A stretch of 64,000 nt of DNA from Parabacteroides hominis (GTDB taxonomy: Bacteria; Bacteroidota; Bacteroidia; Bacteroidales; Tannerellaceae), in the NCBI RefSeq assembly GCF_014287585.1, contig NZ_JACOOJ010000016.1, positions 1 to 64,000 on the forward strand, in the 5' to 3' direction. The position numbers were made by a program, and so were the translations under genes. Below the pieces are notes generated by a model. It was not told the DNA's origin, did not search any database, and saw nothing but the letters and a program-made list of their open reading frames with translations. Position 1 is the first letter of the stretch; every line of letters starts with the position of its first letter. Positions 1 to 9,075 of this stretch are shown here, piece after piece.

Positions 1-47
1 ATAACAAAAAATCTTATGCCGAAAGTTACATAAACTTTGGGTAATAA

Positions 48-79
48 CAAAGTCCGAGCTTGGGAAAGTTCGGACTTTG
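48..79. repeat. Inverted repeat, possible terminator of a gene outside the window
   Basis: Arms CAAAGTCCGA (48-57) and TCGGACTTTG (70-79) pair perfectly over 10 bp. The 12-nt loop contains a further CTT/AAG pairing. There is no clean T-run on either side, so this is either a weak terminator of a neighbouring gene to the left or a plain hairpin. Confidence 0.45.
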
Positions 80-83
80 CGCA

Positions 84-121
84 TAAAAAAAGAGGATGCG
101 ACGGTTTTGACACACCCTCTT
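84..121 (-). terminator. Intrinsic terminator of the FtsX permease cluster
   Basis: Read on the minus strand, just after the stop of the last permease gene, a 13-bp stem (arms 109-121 and 90-102, with two G-U pairs and one mismatch) encloses a 6-nt loop and runs directly into a T-run (84-89). The left arm carries GGGTGTGTC followed by AAAA, a word shared with hairpins near 24,900 and 60,440. Confidence 0.75.
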
Positions 122-141
122 GATCTTTTGGTTTCCTCGGG

Positions 142-2481
142 TTATTCTGATTTTATACTTTTCACCGGATTCTCGTTCGCCACATACCAGGAACGGAGCA
201 CGACGCAGAAGCCGATCACGGCTAACAACGCCAAGCCGCCCAGGATAAAGATGAAGGCATTGAGCGAAATCTTTTCGGGGAAATTCTCCAGCCATTCATT
301 CCCTGCCAGATACGTGCCGGTCAGACCGATAATGACAGCCGGAAGACCGATCAAAAGAATATTGCGCAACAGCAAATTCAACACATCGACCGCCGTCGCC
401 CCGTTCACCTTGCGGATCGCGATCTCCTTGCTGCGCCTGCGTATCTCGTCCGAAACATAGCCGACAAGCCCCATCAGCGTAATCAACAGCATGAAAACAG
501 CCGCCACTGCTACGGAATTGCGGAAACGCTCGGTGTCACGATAGGATTCATGCAACTTGTCACGATAGGTAGTCAGCACGATATCCTGGTCCGGCAACAA
601 CTCGCGTAGCCGGTTTTCCAACATCGTGAAAGATTCGGGCGACATCTCGCGAAGACGTATGTTCATATAAAAACTGTTCCAACCACCAAGCCCGACGATC
701 ACGACCGGTGTCTGTGGGGTAAAGATCGAGCCGACGATGAAATCATCCAGCACCCCCGATATCACGACATCAAACAGCCCTTTGCATTTATAGACTCTGC
801 CGACCGGATTGTCTTCCCAGCGCAGGACTTCCAAGAAACGCTTGTTGACCAAAGCTGGAATCGGATCTCCGCCAAGGCGTGTCGGGATATTCCCTCCCTG
901 CATGATATTCAAGCCTATCGTATTGACATAGCAGGAATCGGCAAACTCAAAGCGCAAAGTGGTCAACGCCTCCTGTGTCTCCGGATCGATAAGAGGCGTG
1001 CCGCTGAAAAAGTTACAAACCAACTGTCCGGAAAAGGTTATATTCTCGACCTCCGGAGAGCGCATCAACTCCGTCCTTACCATCTCCTGCCGGGCAGCCG
1101 GTATGCTGTCGAGCTCGCAAAACACCAGATTGTCCGGCTCGTAGCCCATATCCTTATCTAAAATCCGGTTATACTGCATCAGGATAATCCCCAAGAACAT
1201 CAACATGAAAGCGGCACACGCTATCTGGACGCCCAACAACCCCTGCTTCCAACCCCGCTTGCTATAGTTATAAAAACGGAACGCCTGCGTCACGGGAATA
1301 GCCGAGAAAATACGGGCAGGCACAACGCCTGAAAGCACCACCACCAGCAAAACCAACCCTAACGAAACCAACAACTGCCGTCCGGCAAAAAGCGAACCGA
1401 GCGTCACCCCTGTCAATTCCGTAATCCAATCTCCTCCGGCCAGTATCAACAACGCTGTGCAAACCAGCGAGACCAGGATCAGGATCACCGTTTCGGACAA
1501 ATTCATCATAAAGATATTGCCCGAACTGGCCCCGTTGCTTTTATAGATCGCCATCGTACGAGAGCGGGTCGCCAGGGAGGAAATGGACATCATCACATAG
1601 TTCAACGAAACGGACACTAAAATCAGAGTCGCCAAAATGGACAGGACGAGCAGCGTCAGTTTTGTTTCCTTATTGTCCGTATGCAGCGTCGTGACCGGTT
1701 TCAGATAACAATCGAACATATACCCGTTTTTCTTCATGGATTCACGGTCCATGTGACGCTCCAACATGGCAGGAATCGCATTTTCATTGATTTCTTTCAG
1801 ATCGGCGTTCGCTTGCAGGCGGACATACCCGACATAACCGTCTCCTCCATCCCAACTATTACGGCTGCTATTGGCAATCGAATAAATGATATCGAAATCG
1901 AGATGCGAGTTTTCGGGCACATCTTCGAATGTTCCGACCACCGTCAAGGCCGATTTTTGCTTTTTATCGTTGAACAGCACTTTTCCTATCGGGTCTTCCC
2001 CCTTGAAGATACGGCGTGAAAGAGACTCGGAAAGGAAAACGTTCCCCCCTGTCTTCAACCCCATATCGTCACCGGAAAGGATTTTAAACGGAAGGGTTTT
2101 GAAGAACATCGTGTCGGCAAGGATACCTCGGACCGTATAACGGTTTTCCCCATCGAAAATCACCCGTTCCCCATTTCCGGTCGTGCTGGTTCCCGCCACC
2201 ACGCCCGGAATTTCGAGCGGCATGGTCGGGGCTATCGGCTGGAAGGAATAGCATTGTTCGGTCGAATGAGAAGTATTGGTCCCCACCCCGGTCGTATAAA
2301 TCATCTGCACCTGATAAATATTCTCCGCATCCGGCAGAAACTTATCATAACTCAAATCGAACGAAATACGGGCAAACAGGATCAAACCGATCGCAAGCCC
2401 CAACGTCAGGGTGAAAACCTTGATCAGATTGTTTCCCCACGCATTCTTCAGATAGCTGATTGTATAAAATAGTTGTTTCAT
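142..2481 (-). CDS. FtsX/MacB-like ABC transporter permease (copy 1)
   Basis: This 779-residue inner-membrane protein has the double-module layout of large Bacteroidota FtsX-family permeases. It has an N-terminal membrane segment (about residues 20-40), a periplasmic MacB_PCD-like domain with the phrase VPENSHLDFD, three membrane segments (about 280-400), a second periplasmic domain, and a final three-helix FtsX block preceded by RRRSKEIAIRKVNGA. Such proteins work with a separate ATPase in substrate export or in mechanical signalling across the envelope. No ATPase gene is present here, so the substrate is unknown. It lies 64 bp after copy 2, with no sigma-54 site in that gap, so it is probably transcribed from the promoter of copy 2. 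All three copies end with NPV-SIKSE or NPV-SLKSE. Confidence 0.85.
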   Translation of the reverse strand: MKQLFYTISYLKNAWGNNLIKVFTLTLGLAIGLILFARISFDLSYDKFLPDAENIYQVQMIYTTGVGTNTSHSTEQCYSFQPIAPTMPLEIPGVVAGTSTTGNGERVIFDGENRYTVRGILADTMFFKTLPFKILSGDDMGLKTGGNVFLSESLSRRIFKGEDPIGKVLFNDKKQKSALTVVGTFEDVPENSHLDFDIIYSIANSSRNSWDGGDGYVGYVRLQANADLKEINENAIPAMLERHMDRESMKKNGYMFDCYLKPVTTLHTDNKETKLTLLVLSILATLILVSVSLNYVMMSISSLATRSRTMAIYKSNGASSGNIFMMNLSETVILILVSLVCTALLILAGGDWITELTGVTLGSLFAGRQLLVSLGLVLLVVVLSGVVPARIFSAIPVTQAFRFYNYSKRGWKQGLLGVQIACAAFMLMFLGIILMQYNRILDKDMGYEPDNLVFCELDSIPAARQEMVRTELMRSPEVENITFSGQLVCNFFSGTPLIDPETQEALTTLRFEFADSCYVNTIGLNIMQGGNIPTRLGGDPIPALVNKRFLEVLRWEDNPVGRVYKCKGLFDVVISGVLDDFIVGSIFTPQTPVVIVGLGGWNSFYMNIRLREMSPESFTMLENRLRELLPDQDIVLTTYRDKLHESYRDTERFRNSVAVAAVFMLLITLMGLVGYVSDEIRRRSKEIAIRKVNGATAVDVLNLLLRNILLIGLPAVIIGLTGTYLAGNEWLENFPEKISLNAFIFILGGLALLAVIGFCVVLRSWYVANENPVKSIKSE

Positions 2482-2545
2482 AACTTGATATATTACCTAT
2501 ACATAAGACACACCATCCCGGCGATCCTAACATGCTGTCGGTCAT

Positions 2546-4912
2546 TTATTCCGATTTCAGGCTCTCGACCGGATTAGCATTCGACACCGCCCATGCGCGG
2601 TACAGGACACAAGCAACGATCAAAACATAGACCAGCATCGACCCGGCCAGGAACATGAAAAAGCCGATGGGCGCCTTTTCCGTAAATTGCTCCAACCATC
2701 CCGTGCCGGAATAATAGGCGACCGTCATACCGATCACAATAGCCGGAATCGCAATATAAGAGATATCTTTGGAAATCATCTTCAGGATATTCCAGGCAGT
2801 CGCTCCGTTCACCTTGCGGATCGCTATTTCACGCCCGCGGCGGTTCGTTTCGTCGCTGGTATATCCCAACAGGCCGATCAAAGCGATAATCAACGTCACG
2901 ATACCTCCGATCATAACCGAGTCGCGGAACGTGCGGGAGTCCTTATACAGGTCTATCATATCCATATAATAGGCCGTCACCGTAACATTCCGGTCGGGCA
3001 TTACATCTTCCAGCACCTTCTGAGCCTTCTTCATGTTCTCCGGCGACATCTCATGGAATTTGATCAGAAGCGTCGGTGCATATCTATCATAGAACAAAGC
3101 GGTCGGACGGATATCCGGATGGCCGGTACTGCCGATACAAACATCTTCATATACGCCGCAGATGGTAAACGGTTCCCCATTCTGGCTATGTTCCGTAATT
3201 ATAACGTTCTTGCCGATCGCACTCCCGGTCCAGCCAGCCACCTGTTCCATCTTCTTGACAAAAGAACGGCTGACCATCACCTTGTCCGAAGCCGACCCGT
3301 CCGAACGGAACACCTCTCCTTCAATAACCGGAATCTCCATCAAGGAGAAGAAATCATCTTTCACCCAGTACATATCGAGAATATTGAACAGTTCGCGGTC
3401 CTCTCCGGGAAGCAAAACATTGTTTCCCGACGTTGCCGAAATCGGCAGGTCATAGCAAGCCGAAACCTTATCTACTTCAGGTATCTTCCGCAATTCCTCT
3501 ATCGCCGTATTCCGAACGGATTCCTCCACTCCCTGCGTCGAACAATAAGCCAGCTTCTCGTAGGCATATCCGGGATCGACATTCACCATATAGTCATATT
3601 GCTTATTGATCACCGACAGTAACGCCACCAGATAGGCAGTAGCCAAAAACTGAATGAACAGCAGGCAAAGTTTCCAATACCTGCGTGATTCTTTGATATT
3701 ACGGAATGCAGCGGCCACCGGAATGCGCAGGAACATATAGGTCGGGATCAAGCCGGTAATAAAGAAAATCACGATACAAACTCCTGCCAGAATCACAACG
3801 GTCTGTGTCGAGAACAATGCGCCCAACGTAGCCCCTAACAGTTCTTCCGTTTTCGTACGGAACAGAATGATCAGGAAAGCGGCAAGCAGCAGAGAGATCA
3901 GCATATGCAAACAGGTTTCCGACATAATCATGCCGAACAGGTTCTTATCGGAAGCCCCGTAACATTTATGGACAGCCACCTCCTTAGTCCGGTTGATCAG
4001 CGTGGAAATCACGATCAATACATAATTCATCGCAGCCGTAAAGATAAGTACAAAAGCCAGGAAGCCCAACAGGGAATTCATGCTCTTCACCTCGTCGCTG
4101 TTACTGTGCATGTCCATCAACGGAACCAGGCTATAAGTCAGATCGACTCCCGCTTTTTTCACCTCTTCCAGATCACAATGCCGTCCTTGCATCTCACGGA
4201 TAGCAGTAGTCAGGCTTTCCGGATCAGTACCGGGATAAAGTTTCACATATCCCAGGTAGCGGTCATTCCCCAGCCAGTTTTCGCGGCTCCACTTGCTCAT
4301 GCCTTCCAAAGATGCGACAATCTCAAAACGCAAGTGGGAGTTTTCGGGGACATCTTCAAACACGCCGCCGATCGTATAGGTCTGTCCCGGACTGGATTCA
4401 AATTCGAAATCCTTGTTCAAGGCTTGTTCGGCGCCTCCCAACAGCTTGGCGATGCGATTCGAGATCATCACATATCCCGGACGGGACAATGTCTCTTTCG
4501 GGCTACCGATCAGGATAGGACGCGGCAACAGGTCGAAAACATTCGTATCGCCCATCACGACATAGCGGGCGGAGTAGCGGTTTCCATCCTTTGTCCTGAA
4601 CAACTCCTTATCTCCCCCGATATAGGTAAGGCGGGTCGCTTTTTCAACCTCCGGTATCTCGATCTGCATAGCCGTAGCCACACCCCCGCTCACCTGCCCG
4701 TAAGACTTATATTCACCATCCCGGATGATATTTTCGTGTAACCGGTAAATGCGGTCGCTGTCCGGATAAAATTTATCAAACGAACGTTCAAAACAAACTT
4801 TCGATATCAGGACAAGCCCCATTGCCAGTCCGACCCCCAGGGATAAGATCTTTATCCCGTTACTTCTGCCTTTCTTAAAAAGAGAACGTAATGCTATGCT
4901 TAAGTTTTTCAT
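2546..4912 (-). CDS. FtsX/MacB-like ABC transporter permease (copy 2)
   Basis: This 788-residue paralogue of its two neighbours is closest to copy 3: their N-termini share the run KILSLGVGLAMGLVLI. Domain order is N-terminal membrane helix, MacB_PCD periplasmic domain (VPENSHLRFE), central membrane helices, second periplasmic domain, and C-terminal FtsX block with RRGREIAIRKVNGAT. The family couples a cytoplasmic ATPase to periplasmic work, but the partner ATPase is not in the window. A strong sigma-54 promoter at 4945-4961 lies about 33 bp before the start codon, so expression should need an NtrC-type activator. Tandem duplication of the permease together with its control region is the simplest explanation of the arrangement. 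Confidence 0.87.
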   Translation of the reverse strand: MKNLSIALRSLFKKGRSNGIKILSLGVGLAMGLVLISKVCFERSFDKFYPDSDRIYRLHENIIRDGEYKSYGQVSGGVATAMQIEIPEVEKATRLTYIGGDKELFRTKDGNRYSARYVVMGDTNVFDLLPRPILIGSPKETLSRPGYVMISNRIAKLLGGAEQALNKDFEFESSPGQTYTIGGVFEDVPENSHLRFEIVASLEGMSKWSRENWLGNDRYLGYVKLYPGTDPESLTTAIREMQGRHCDLEEVKKAGVDLTYSLVPLMDMHSNSDEVKSMNSLLGFLAFVLIFTAAMNYVLIVISTLINRTKEVAVHKCYGASDKNLFGMIMSETCLHMLISLLLAAFLIILFRTKTEELLGATLGALFSTQTVVILAGVCIVIFFITGLIPTYMFLRIPVAAAFRNIKESRRYWKLCLLFIQFLATAYLVALLSVINKQYDYMVNVDPGYAYEKLAYCSTQGVEESVRNTAIEELRKIPEVDKVSACYDLPISATSGNNVLLPGEDRELFNILDMYWVKDDFFSLMEIPVIEGEVFRSDGSASDKVMVSRSFVKKMEQVAGWTGSAIGKNVIITEHSQNGEPFTICGVYEDVCIGSTGHPDIRPTALFYDRYAPTLLIKFHEMSPENMKKAQKVLEDVMPDRNVTVTAYYMDMIDLYKDSRTFRDSVMIGGIVTLIIALIGLLGYTSDETNRRGREIAIRKVNGATAWNILKMISKDISYIAIPAIVIGMTVAYYSGTGWLEQFTEKAPIGFFMFLAGSMLVYVLIVACVLYRAWAVSNANPVESLKSE

Positions 4913-4944
4913 ATCATGTATTTATTATATTCTGTCCATTAAAA

Positions 4945-4961
4945 TTCAAAAAGCGTGCCAA
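4945..4961 (-). promoter_or_regulatory. Sigma-54 (-24/-12) promoter of permease copy 2
   Basis: The minus strand reads TTGGCACGCTTTTTGAA. This matches TGGCACG-N4-TTG of the sigma-54 consensus with correct GG to TTG spacing. The predicted start of transcription is near 4935, giving a leader of about 22 nt before the ATG at 4912. Confidence 0.75.
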
Positions 4962-5013
4962 AAGAGTCAACAGGCTAAAATACAGACACATAAAACCATA
5001 TCCATTTTTTAAA

Positions 5014-5055
5014 AGTGTCCATTTTTTTGACAATGGTGTACAATAATTAGACACT
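5014..5055 (-). promoter_or_regulatory. Palindromic element upstream of the copy 2 sigma-54 promoter (candidate enhancer)
   Basis: A 42-bp element begins AGTGTC and ends GACACT, with a central TTTGACA and TGTAC. It lies about 50-95 bp upstream of the -24/-12 site, the usual place for an NtrC-type activator site. It agrees at 34 of 42 positions with the element at 7569-7610. It sits just past the stop codon of copy 3 and may also fold in RNA. The activator gene is not in the window. Confidence 0.6.
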
Positions 5056-5061
5056 CCGGAT

Positions 5062-7452
5062 CTATTCGGATTTCAGGCTGTTAACCGGATTATCGTTTGC
5101 AATCCTCCAAGTACGCAGTACAACTGTTGCCAATACCAGCAACCAGATCGCCAGTGCGCTGCCTATAAAAATAAACATGCTCAAAGGAATCTTTTCGGAG
5201 AACTGCTGCAACCAGTCTTCCCCCATTATATACGAACCGACCACTCCGAATATCACAGCCGGAACAGCCATATAGAGCACATCTTTCGAAATAATCATCA
5301 GAATATCCCTAATCGTCGCTCCATTTACTTTACGAATCGCTATTTCTTTGCTGCGACGGGTTGTTTCGTCAGCGATATATCCGATCAAACCGATAAGTGT
5401 AATTAGGAAAGTCATTAAACCACCCAACATTACTGCATTCCTGAACAACCGGGAAGCCGAATAGAGGTTTATAATGCTGGCCTCATAAGAATTTATCGAG
5501 ATATCCTTATCGGGAAGAAGTCCTTGAATTGTCTTTTCCACAAGTTTCATATTTTCGACAGTCGGATTTGCATGCAGTTTGATCGAAATCACATTTCCCG
5601 GCATACTTGAATAGAACCAAACCGTCGGCGAGATGATTTCTGATTTAATAGCACCGACACGCACTTCGTCATAGACACCTATAATCTCAAAGCCGTTCGG
5701 ATCATTCGGATCACTATGTTCACTTATACGAAGTCTCTTACCGACCACTCCATCTTTCCATCCCTGAACCAACGCTAATTTTTCCGCCGTCACCTGGCTG
5801 ACCATCATAATACGAGCCGAATCGGAATAAGAACGGTCGAAGGCTTTCCCTTCGATCAATTTTATATCCATCAATGGCATATATTCAGCATCTATATATC
5901 CCATGTCTTTAATATGTAAAGCTACCTCGTCAGAATTATCTCGGTAAATCATATTTCCCCCATAACCTCCATAAACCGGTAGCGCATCGGAAGATGCCAC
6001 AGCCTCTACTTCCGGTAACTTACGCAACTCATTCATGACCATTTGAACTTCAGAGCCATCGGCTCCGGAAAGGTTGGAATAGAGCACCTTGTCGTACGAA
6101 TATCCAGGATCATCCGTCACCATCCGATGATATTGCAAGCCGATAATAGCCAACAAGGTAAGCAAGAAACCGACTGCGACAAACTGGATAAACAGCAATC
6201 CTTTTTTCCACATCCGGCGGGATTCGATATAGGAACGGAAAGCGACCGCCACCGATATGCGTGAAAACAAATAAGACGGGAATAAACCTGCAAGCAGAAA
6301 GACCAGCAAACACACGCCGGCCAACAGCAAAACAGATTGCCACGTAAACAACGCCCCCAACGATGCTTTCAACAACTCCTCCACCATCTCACGAAAAGCG
6401 AGTATCAACAAAGTAGAGACAACTAACGATACAAGCAAATTCATAAATGTCTCGGAAAAAATCATCTCCGAAATATTTTTGCCCGAAGCTCCATAACATT
6501 TCCGAACCGCAACATCTTTAGAGCGGACAACAAGCGAAGAAACCATCAGCAGGATATAATTCATCAAAGCCGCGAACAAAATGGCAAAAGCAATCAACGA
6601 CAACATCACCGCCATGCCTTTGACAGCCGAAGAAGTAGCATAAACTTCTTTCAAAGGTTTCAGTGACAAACTATAGGTCAGCCCCATTTCCTTCAACCTC
6701 GCAGAGGGAACATGCCGATCCAGCATCTTAGCCATTTCAGCCTCCAGCGTTTCCTGGTCAACTCCCGGCTGGACTTTGATATACGCTTTATAAGCATCAC
6801 CGCCAAACCATTCGTTCTCATTGCTCCAACCTATCATTTCCTTAAACGAAGGCAAAGACAGAAGCACATCATATTTTAAATGCGAATTTTCAGGTACGTC
6901 TTCAAACACCCCGCTGATCGTGATAAGCCTGCCCGGATAGGCAGCCAACTCGAACGACATTCCCGTTACGTCCTTTCCTTCTCCGATTCTTTCAGCCAGG
7001 CTTTCGGAAATAAGTACAGACAACGGGCTCGAAAGAATCTGTTTCACGTTTCCTGATATAACCCTGAGTGGCAGGACATCAAAAAAGCAATCATCAACCA
7101 TCAGGAAATTGGCTTTATATTTATTTTTATCAGACATGAAAAACACCAGATTACCCAATGGATAACCACGGGTAGCAGCCTCCACACCCGGAACTTCAAG
7201 TTTCATGGCAGGGGCAATACCTCCACTGACCATATCACTATCTTCCATTTTCTTTTCACCCATCTCCATGTTCGCCCGTATCTGGTAAATACGTTCCCCA
7301 TCCGGATAAAAGTCATCATAAGACAGTTCGAAACACACCTTGGCAATCAGCACCAGCCCCATTGCAAGGCCAACTCCCAAAGATAAAATCTTAATCCCAT
7401 TGTGTCGTCCTTTTCTAAAAAGCGAGCGGACAGCGATTGTCAAGTTTTTCAT
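5062..7452 (-). CDS. FtsX/MacB-like ABC transporter permease (copy 3)
   Basis: This 796-residue permease is the first of the three in transcription order. It has the same architecture: N-terminal helix (about 20-40), periplasmic MacB_PCD domain with VPENSHLKYD, central helices (about 280-420), second periplasmic domain, and a C-terminal FtsX block with RRSKEIAIRKVNGAT. It has its own sigma-54 promoter (7500-7516) and upstream palindrome (7569-7610), which mirror those of copy 2 in sequence and spacing. No terminator was found before copy 2, so read-through is possible. The ATP-binding partner and the substrate cannot be read from this window. Confidence 0.87.
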   Translation of the reverse strand: MKNLTIAVRSLFRKGRHNGIKILSLGVGLAMGLVLIAKVCFELSYDDFYPDGERIYQIRANMEMGEKKMEDSDMVSGGIAPAMKLEVPGVEAATRGYPLGNLVFFMSDKNKYKANFLMVDDCFFDVLPLRVISGNVKQILSSPLSVLISESLAERIGEGKDVTGMSFELAAYPGRLITISGVFEDVPENSHLKYDVLLSLPSFKEMIGWSNENEWFGGDAYKAYIKVQPGVDQETLEAEMAKMLDRHVPSARLKEMGLTYSLSLKPLKEVYATSSAVKGMAVMLSLIAFAILFAALMNYILLMVSSLVVRSKDVAVRKCYGASGKNISEMIFSETFMNLLVSLVVSTLLILAFREMVEELLKASLGALFTWQSVLLLAGVCLLVFLLAGLFPSYLFSRISVAVAFRSYIESRRMWKKGLLFIQFVAVGFLLTLLAIIGLQYHRMVTDDPGYSYDKVLYSNLSGADGSEVQMVMNELRKLPEVEAVASSDALPVYGGYGGNMIYRDNSDEVALHIKDMGYIDAEYMPLMDIKLIEGKAFDRSYSDSARIMMVSQVTAEKLALVQGWKDGVVGKRLRISEHSDPNDPNGFEIIGVYDEVRVGAIKSEIISPTVWFYSSMPGNVISIKLHANPTVENMKLVEKTIQGLLPDKDISINSYEASIINLYSASRLFRNAVMLGGLMTFLITLIGLIGYIADETTRRSKEIAIRKVNGATIRDILMIISKDVLYMAVPAVIFGVVGSYIMGEDWLQQFSEKIPLSMFIFIGSALAIWLLVLATVVLRTWRIANDNPVNSLKSE

Positions 7453-7499
7453 ATCTGTAGTTTTTTTTGATTTGACTATACTTAATTACAATAGATATA

Positions 7500-7516
7500 T
7501 TCAAAAAGCATGCCAA
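7500..7516 (-). promoter_or_regulatory. Sigma-54 (-24/-12) promoter of permease copy 3
   Basis: The minus strand reads TTGGCATGCTTTTTGAA. It differs by one base from the site before copy 2 and keeps TGGCA, the N4 spacer and TTG. The leader to the ATG at 7452 would be about 38 nt. Confidence 0.7.
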
Positions 7517-7563
7517 ACAATATAATACCATAATTATCAACAATATAACCATTCGCATACATT

Positions 7564-7615
7564 ACCGGAGTGTCTAATTATTTGACAGTGATGTATAAAT
7601 ATTAGACACTCCGGT
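7564..7615 (-). promoter_or_regulatory. Palindromic element upstream of the copy 3 sigma-54 promoter (candidate enhancer)
   Basis: Arms ACCGGAGTGTCTAAT (7564-7578) and its exact complement (7601-7615) form a 15-bp perfect inverted repeat around a spacer with TTTGACA and TGTATAA. It lies 50-100 bp upstream of the -24/-12 site. The core (7569-7610) is the second copy of the element at 5014-5055. Confidence 0.65.
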
Positions 7616-7677
7616 ATAAACCCTTTCGATTTTAAGATATGGTCCGGATTTTAACAGAGGTAACCTTCAAAAAAATA

Positions 7678-7858
7678 CAATAACCCCTCTAAAATGAGCA
7701 TTTTTAAGCACCATTGATAATCAGCGTTATACGATGTATAAGATTATTAATAAATATTATCCGCAAGGAAAATTTCAAAAATATGGGTTAGTAATCCAAT
7801 TTTCATGCAGTACCGTTTCGATTTAAACCAACGGGTATTTTTGAAAATTAGACAATAA
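7678..7858. repeat. Noncoding element, copy A of a 181-184 bp pair
   Basis: This stretch fills most of the 462-bp gap between permease copy 3 and the MFS gene. It shares with 36757-36940 an opening CAATAnCCCCTC, a central AATATTAyCC block, the word GTTTCGATTTnAACCAAC (7815-7832) and a closing GACAATAA, all in the same order and at nearly the same spacing. It has no open reading frame. In both places it lies upstream of a plus-strand transporter gene. Confidence 0.55.
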
Positions 7859-7902
7859 CAACAACCCCGGCCAGAGTTTAGTCCACTCTCTCATATATTT
7901 TG

Positions 7903-7910
7903 TATTTTTG
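7903..7910 (+). promoter_or_regulatory. -7 promoter box of the MFS gene
   Basis: TATTTTTG matches the Bacteroidota consensus TAnnTTTG. It ends only four bases before the ATG at 7915, so the transcript would be leaderless or nearly so. Confidence 0.55.
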
Positions 7911-7914
7911 CACC

Positions 7915-9075
7915 ATGAAACGAAATATACTTGCTCTCTATCTGATCAAACTGTCCAAATGGTTCACTTTAGTCATGCCGATCATCGTGCTGTTCTATGA
8001 AAAGCACGGACTGGGGCTACAGGATGTTTTCATCCTGAAAAGCGTTTATTCGGTTGCGGCAGTGGCATTGGAAATTCCGTCCGGCTACCTGGCTGATGTG
8101 TGGGGACGGCGCAAATGTCTGATATTGGGATGTATTCTGTTCTTTTTCGGATATTTATGTTACTCGTTCACTTCCACATTTACGGCATTCCTGTTTGCCG
8201 AAGTACTGTTGGGAACGGGGCAAACGCTGGTAAACGGGGCGGACTCTGCCTTGCTGTACGATACTACCGCACAATACAAAAAAGAGAACTTATATCTGCG
8301 GTATGAAGGGCGCATCACCATGATCGGTAATTTTGCGGAAGCTCTTGCAGGCATATTCGGCGGGCTGCTGGCGGCTTATTCTCTCCGGCTTCCTTTTTAT
8401 GGCCAGGCAATTATCGCTTTTACCGGCATTCCGGCGGCATTCGCGCTAAAGGAGGTAAACCGTTCGAACAAAATACAGAATCCGGTCAATGAGATCGTGC
8501 GGATCATCAAATATTCATTAGTCACCAACAAAAAGCTCTGCTATAACATCATGTTTTCCGGGATCATCGGGGCGGCAACCCTCACGATGGCCTGGTTTGT
8601 GCAGCCGGTGCTGATGTATCTGAAAACTCCCGTGTCCTGGTATGGCATCATCTGGACCGTATTGAATCTGACCGTCGGTTTTGCCGCTCTCTGGTCAGAC
8701 CGTGTGGACAGCTATTTCGGCCCGCGTAAGATGGGAATCCTTATCCTCGCGGTGATCGTCGGCGGATATGTCGCGCTCGCCTTCAACCTGACGTATGCCG
8801 GCCTTGCCATCCTGCTTGTCTTTTACATTTTCCGTGGTTTTGCCACTCCTATCCTCAAAGGCTACATCAACCAGATGACCTTTTCCGACATGAGGGCGAC
8901 AGTGCTTTCCATCCGTAACTTCATTATCCGCCTGATGTTCGCCGCTATCGCCCCCTTTATCGGTTGGCTGAATGACATGTATTCCCTCCGGATAGCCCTG
9001 CTCGTTTCAGCCGGAATCATATTGCTGCCGGGAGGGATATTTCTGGGGTTGCAGTTCAGAAAAGAAACAAGTTAA
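7915..9075 (+). CDS. Major facilitator superfamily transporter
   Basis: This inner-membrane carrier of 386 residues has about 12 predicted helices and the loop 2-3 signature DVWGRRK (motif A of the superfamily). The substrate cannot be read from sequence. The ATG at 7915 (MKRNIL) is preferred to the upstream in-frame codon at 7900, because a TAnnTTTG box lies at 7903-7910 and an earlier start would fall inside the promoter. The stop codon overlaps the stop of the convergent large gene (TAA at 9073-9075 and 9072-9074), leaving no room for a terminator between them. Confidence 0.85.
   Translation: MKRNILALYLIKLSKWFTLVMPIIVLFYEKHGLGLQDVFILKSVYSVAAVALEIPSGYLADVWGRRKCLILGCILFFFGYLCYSFTSTFTAFLFAEVLLGTGQTLVNGADSALLYDTTAQYKKENLYLRYEGRITMIGNFAEALAGIFGGLLAAYSLRLPFYGQAIIAFTGIPAAFALKEVNRSNKIQNPVNEIVRIIKYSLVTNKKLCYNIMFSGIIGAATLTMAWFVQPVLMYLKTPVSWYGIIWTVLNLTVGFAALWSDRVDSYFGPRKMGILILAVIVGGYVALAFNLTYAGLAILLVFYIFRGFATPILKGYINQMTFSDMRATVLSIRNFIIRLMFAAIAPFIGWLNDMYSLRIALLVSAGIILLPGGIFLGLQFRKETS

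Noticed and set aside
2482..2545. Sigma-54 promoter for permease copy 1
   Set aside because: The 64-bp gap has no TGGCA-N-TTG arrangement on the minus strand.
2687..4741. Long plus-strand frames (311 and 278 residues) opposite permease copy 2
   Set aside because: They are antisense shadows with His/Gln/Arg-rich products and no family signature.
142..7452. Complete ABC exporter system
   Set aside because: No ATP-binding subunit or membrane-fusion protein gene is in the window, so only the permeases are called.
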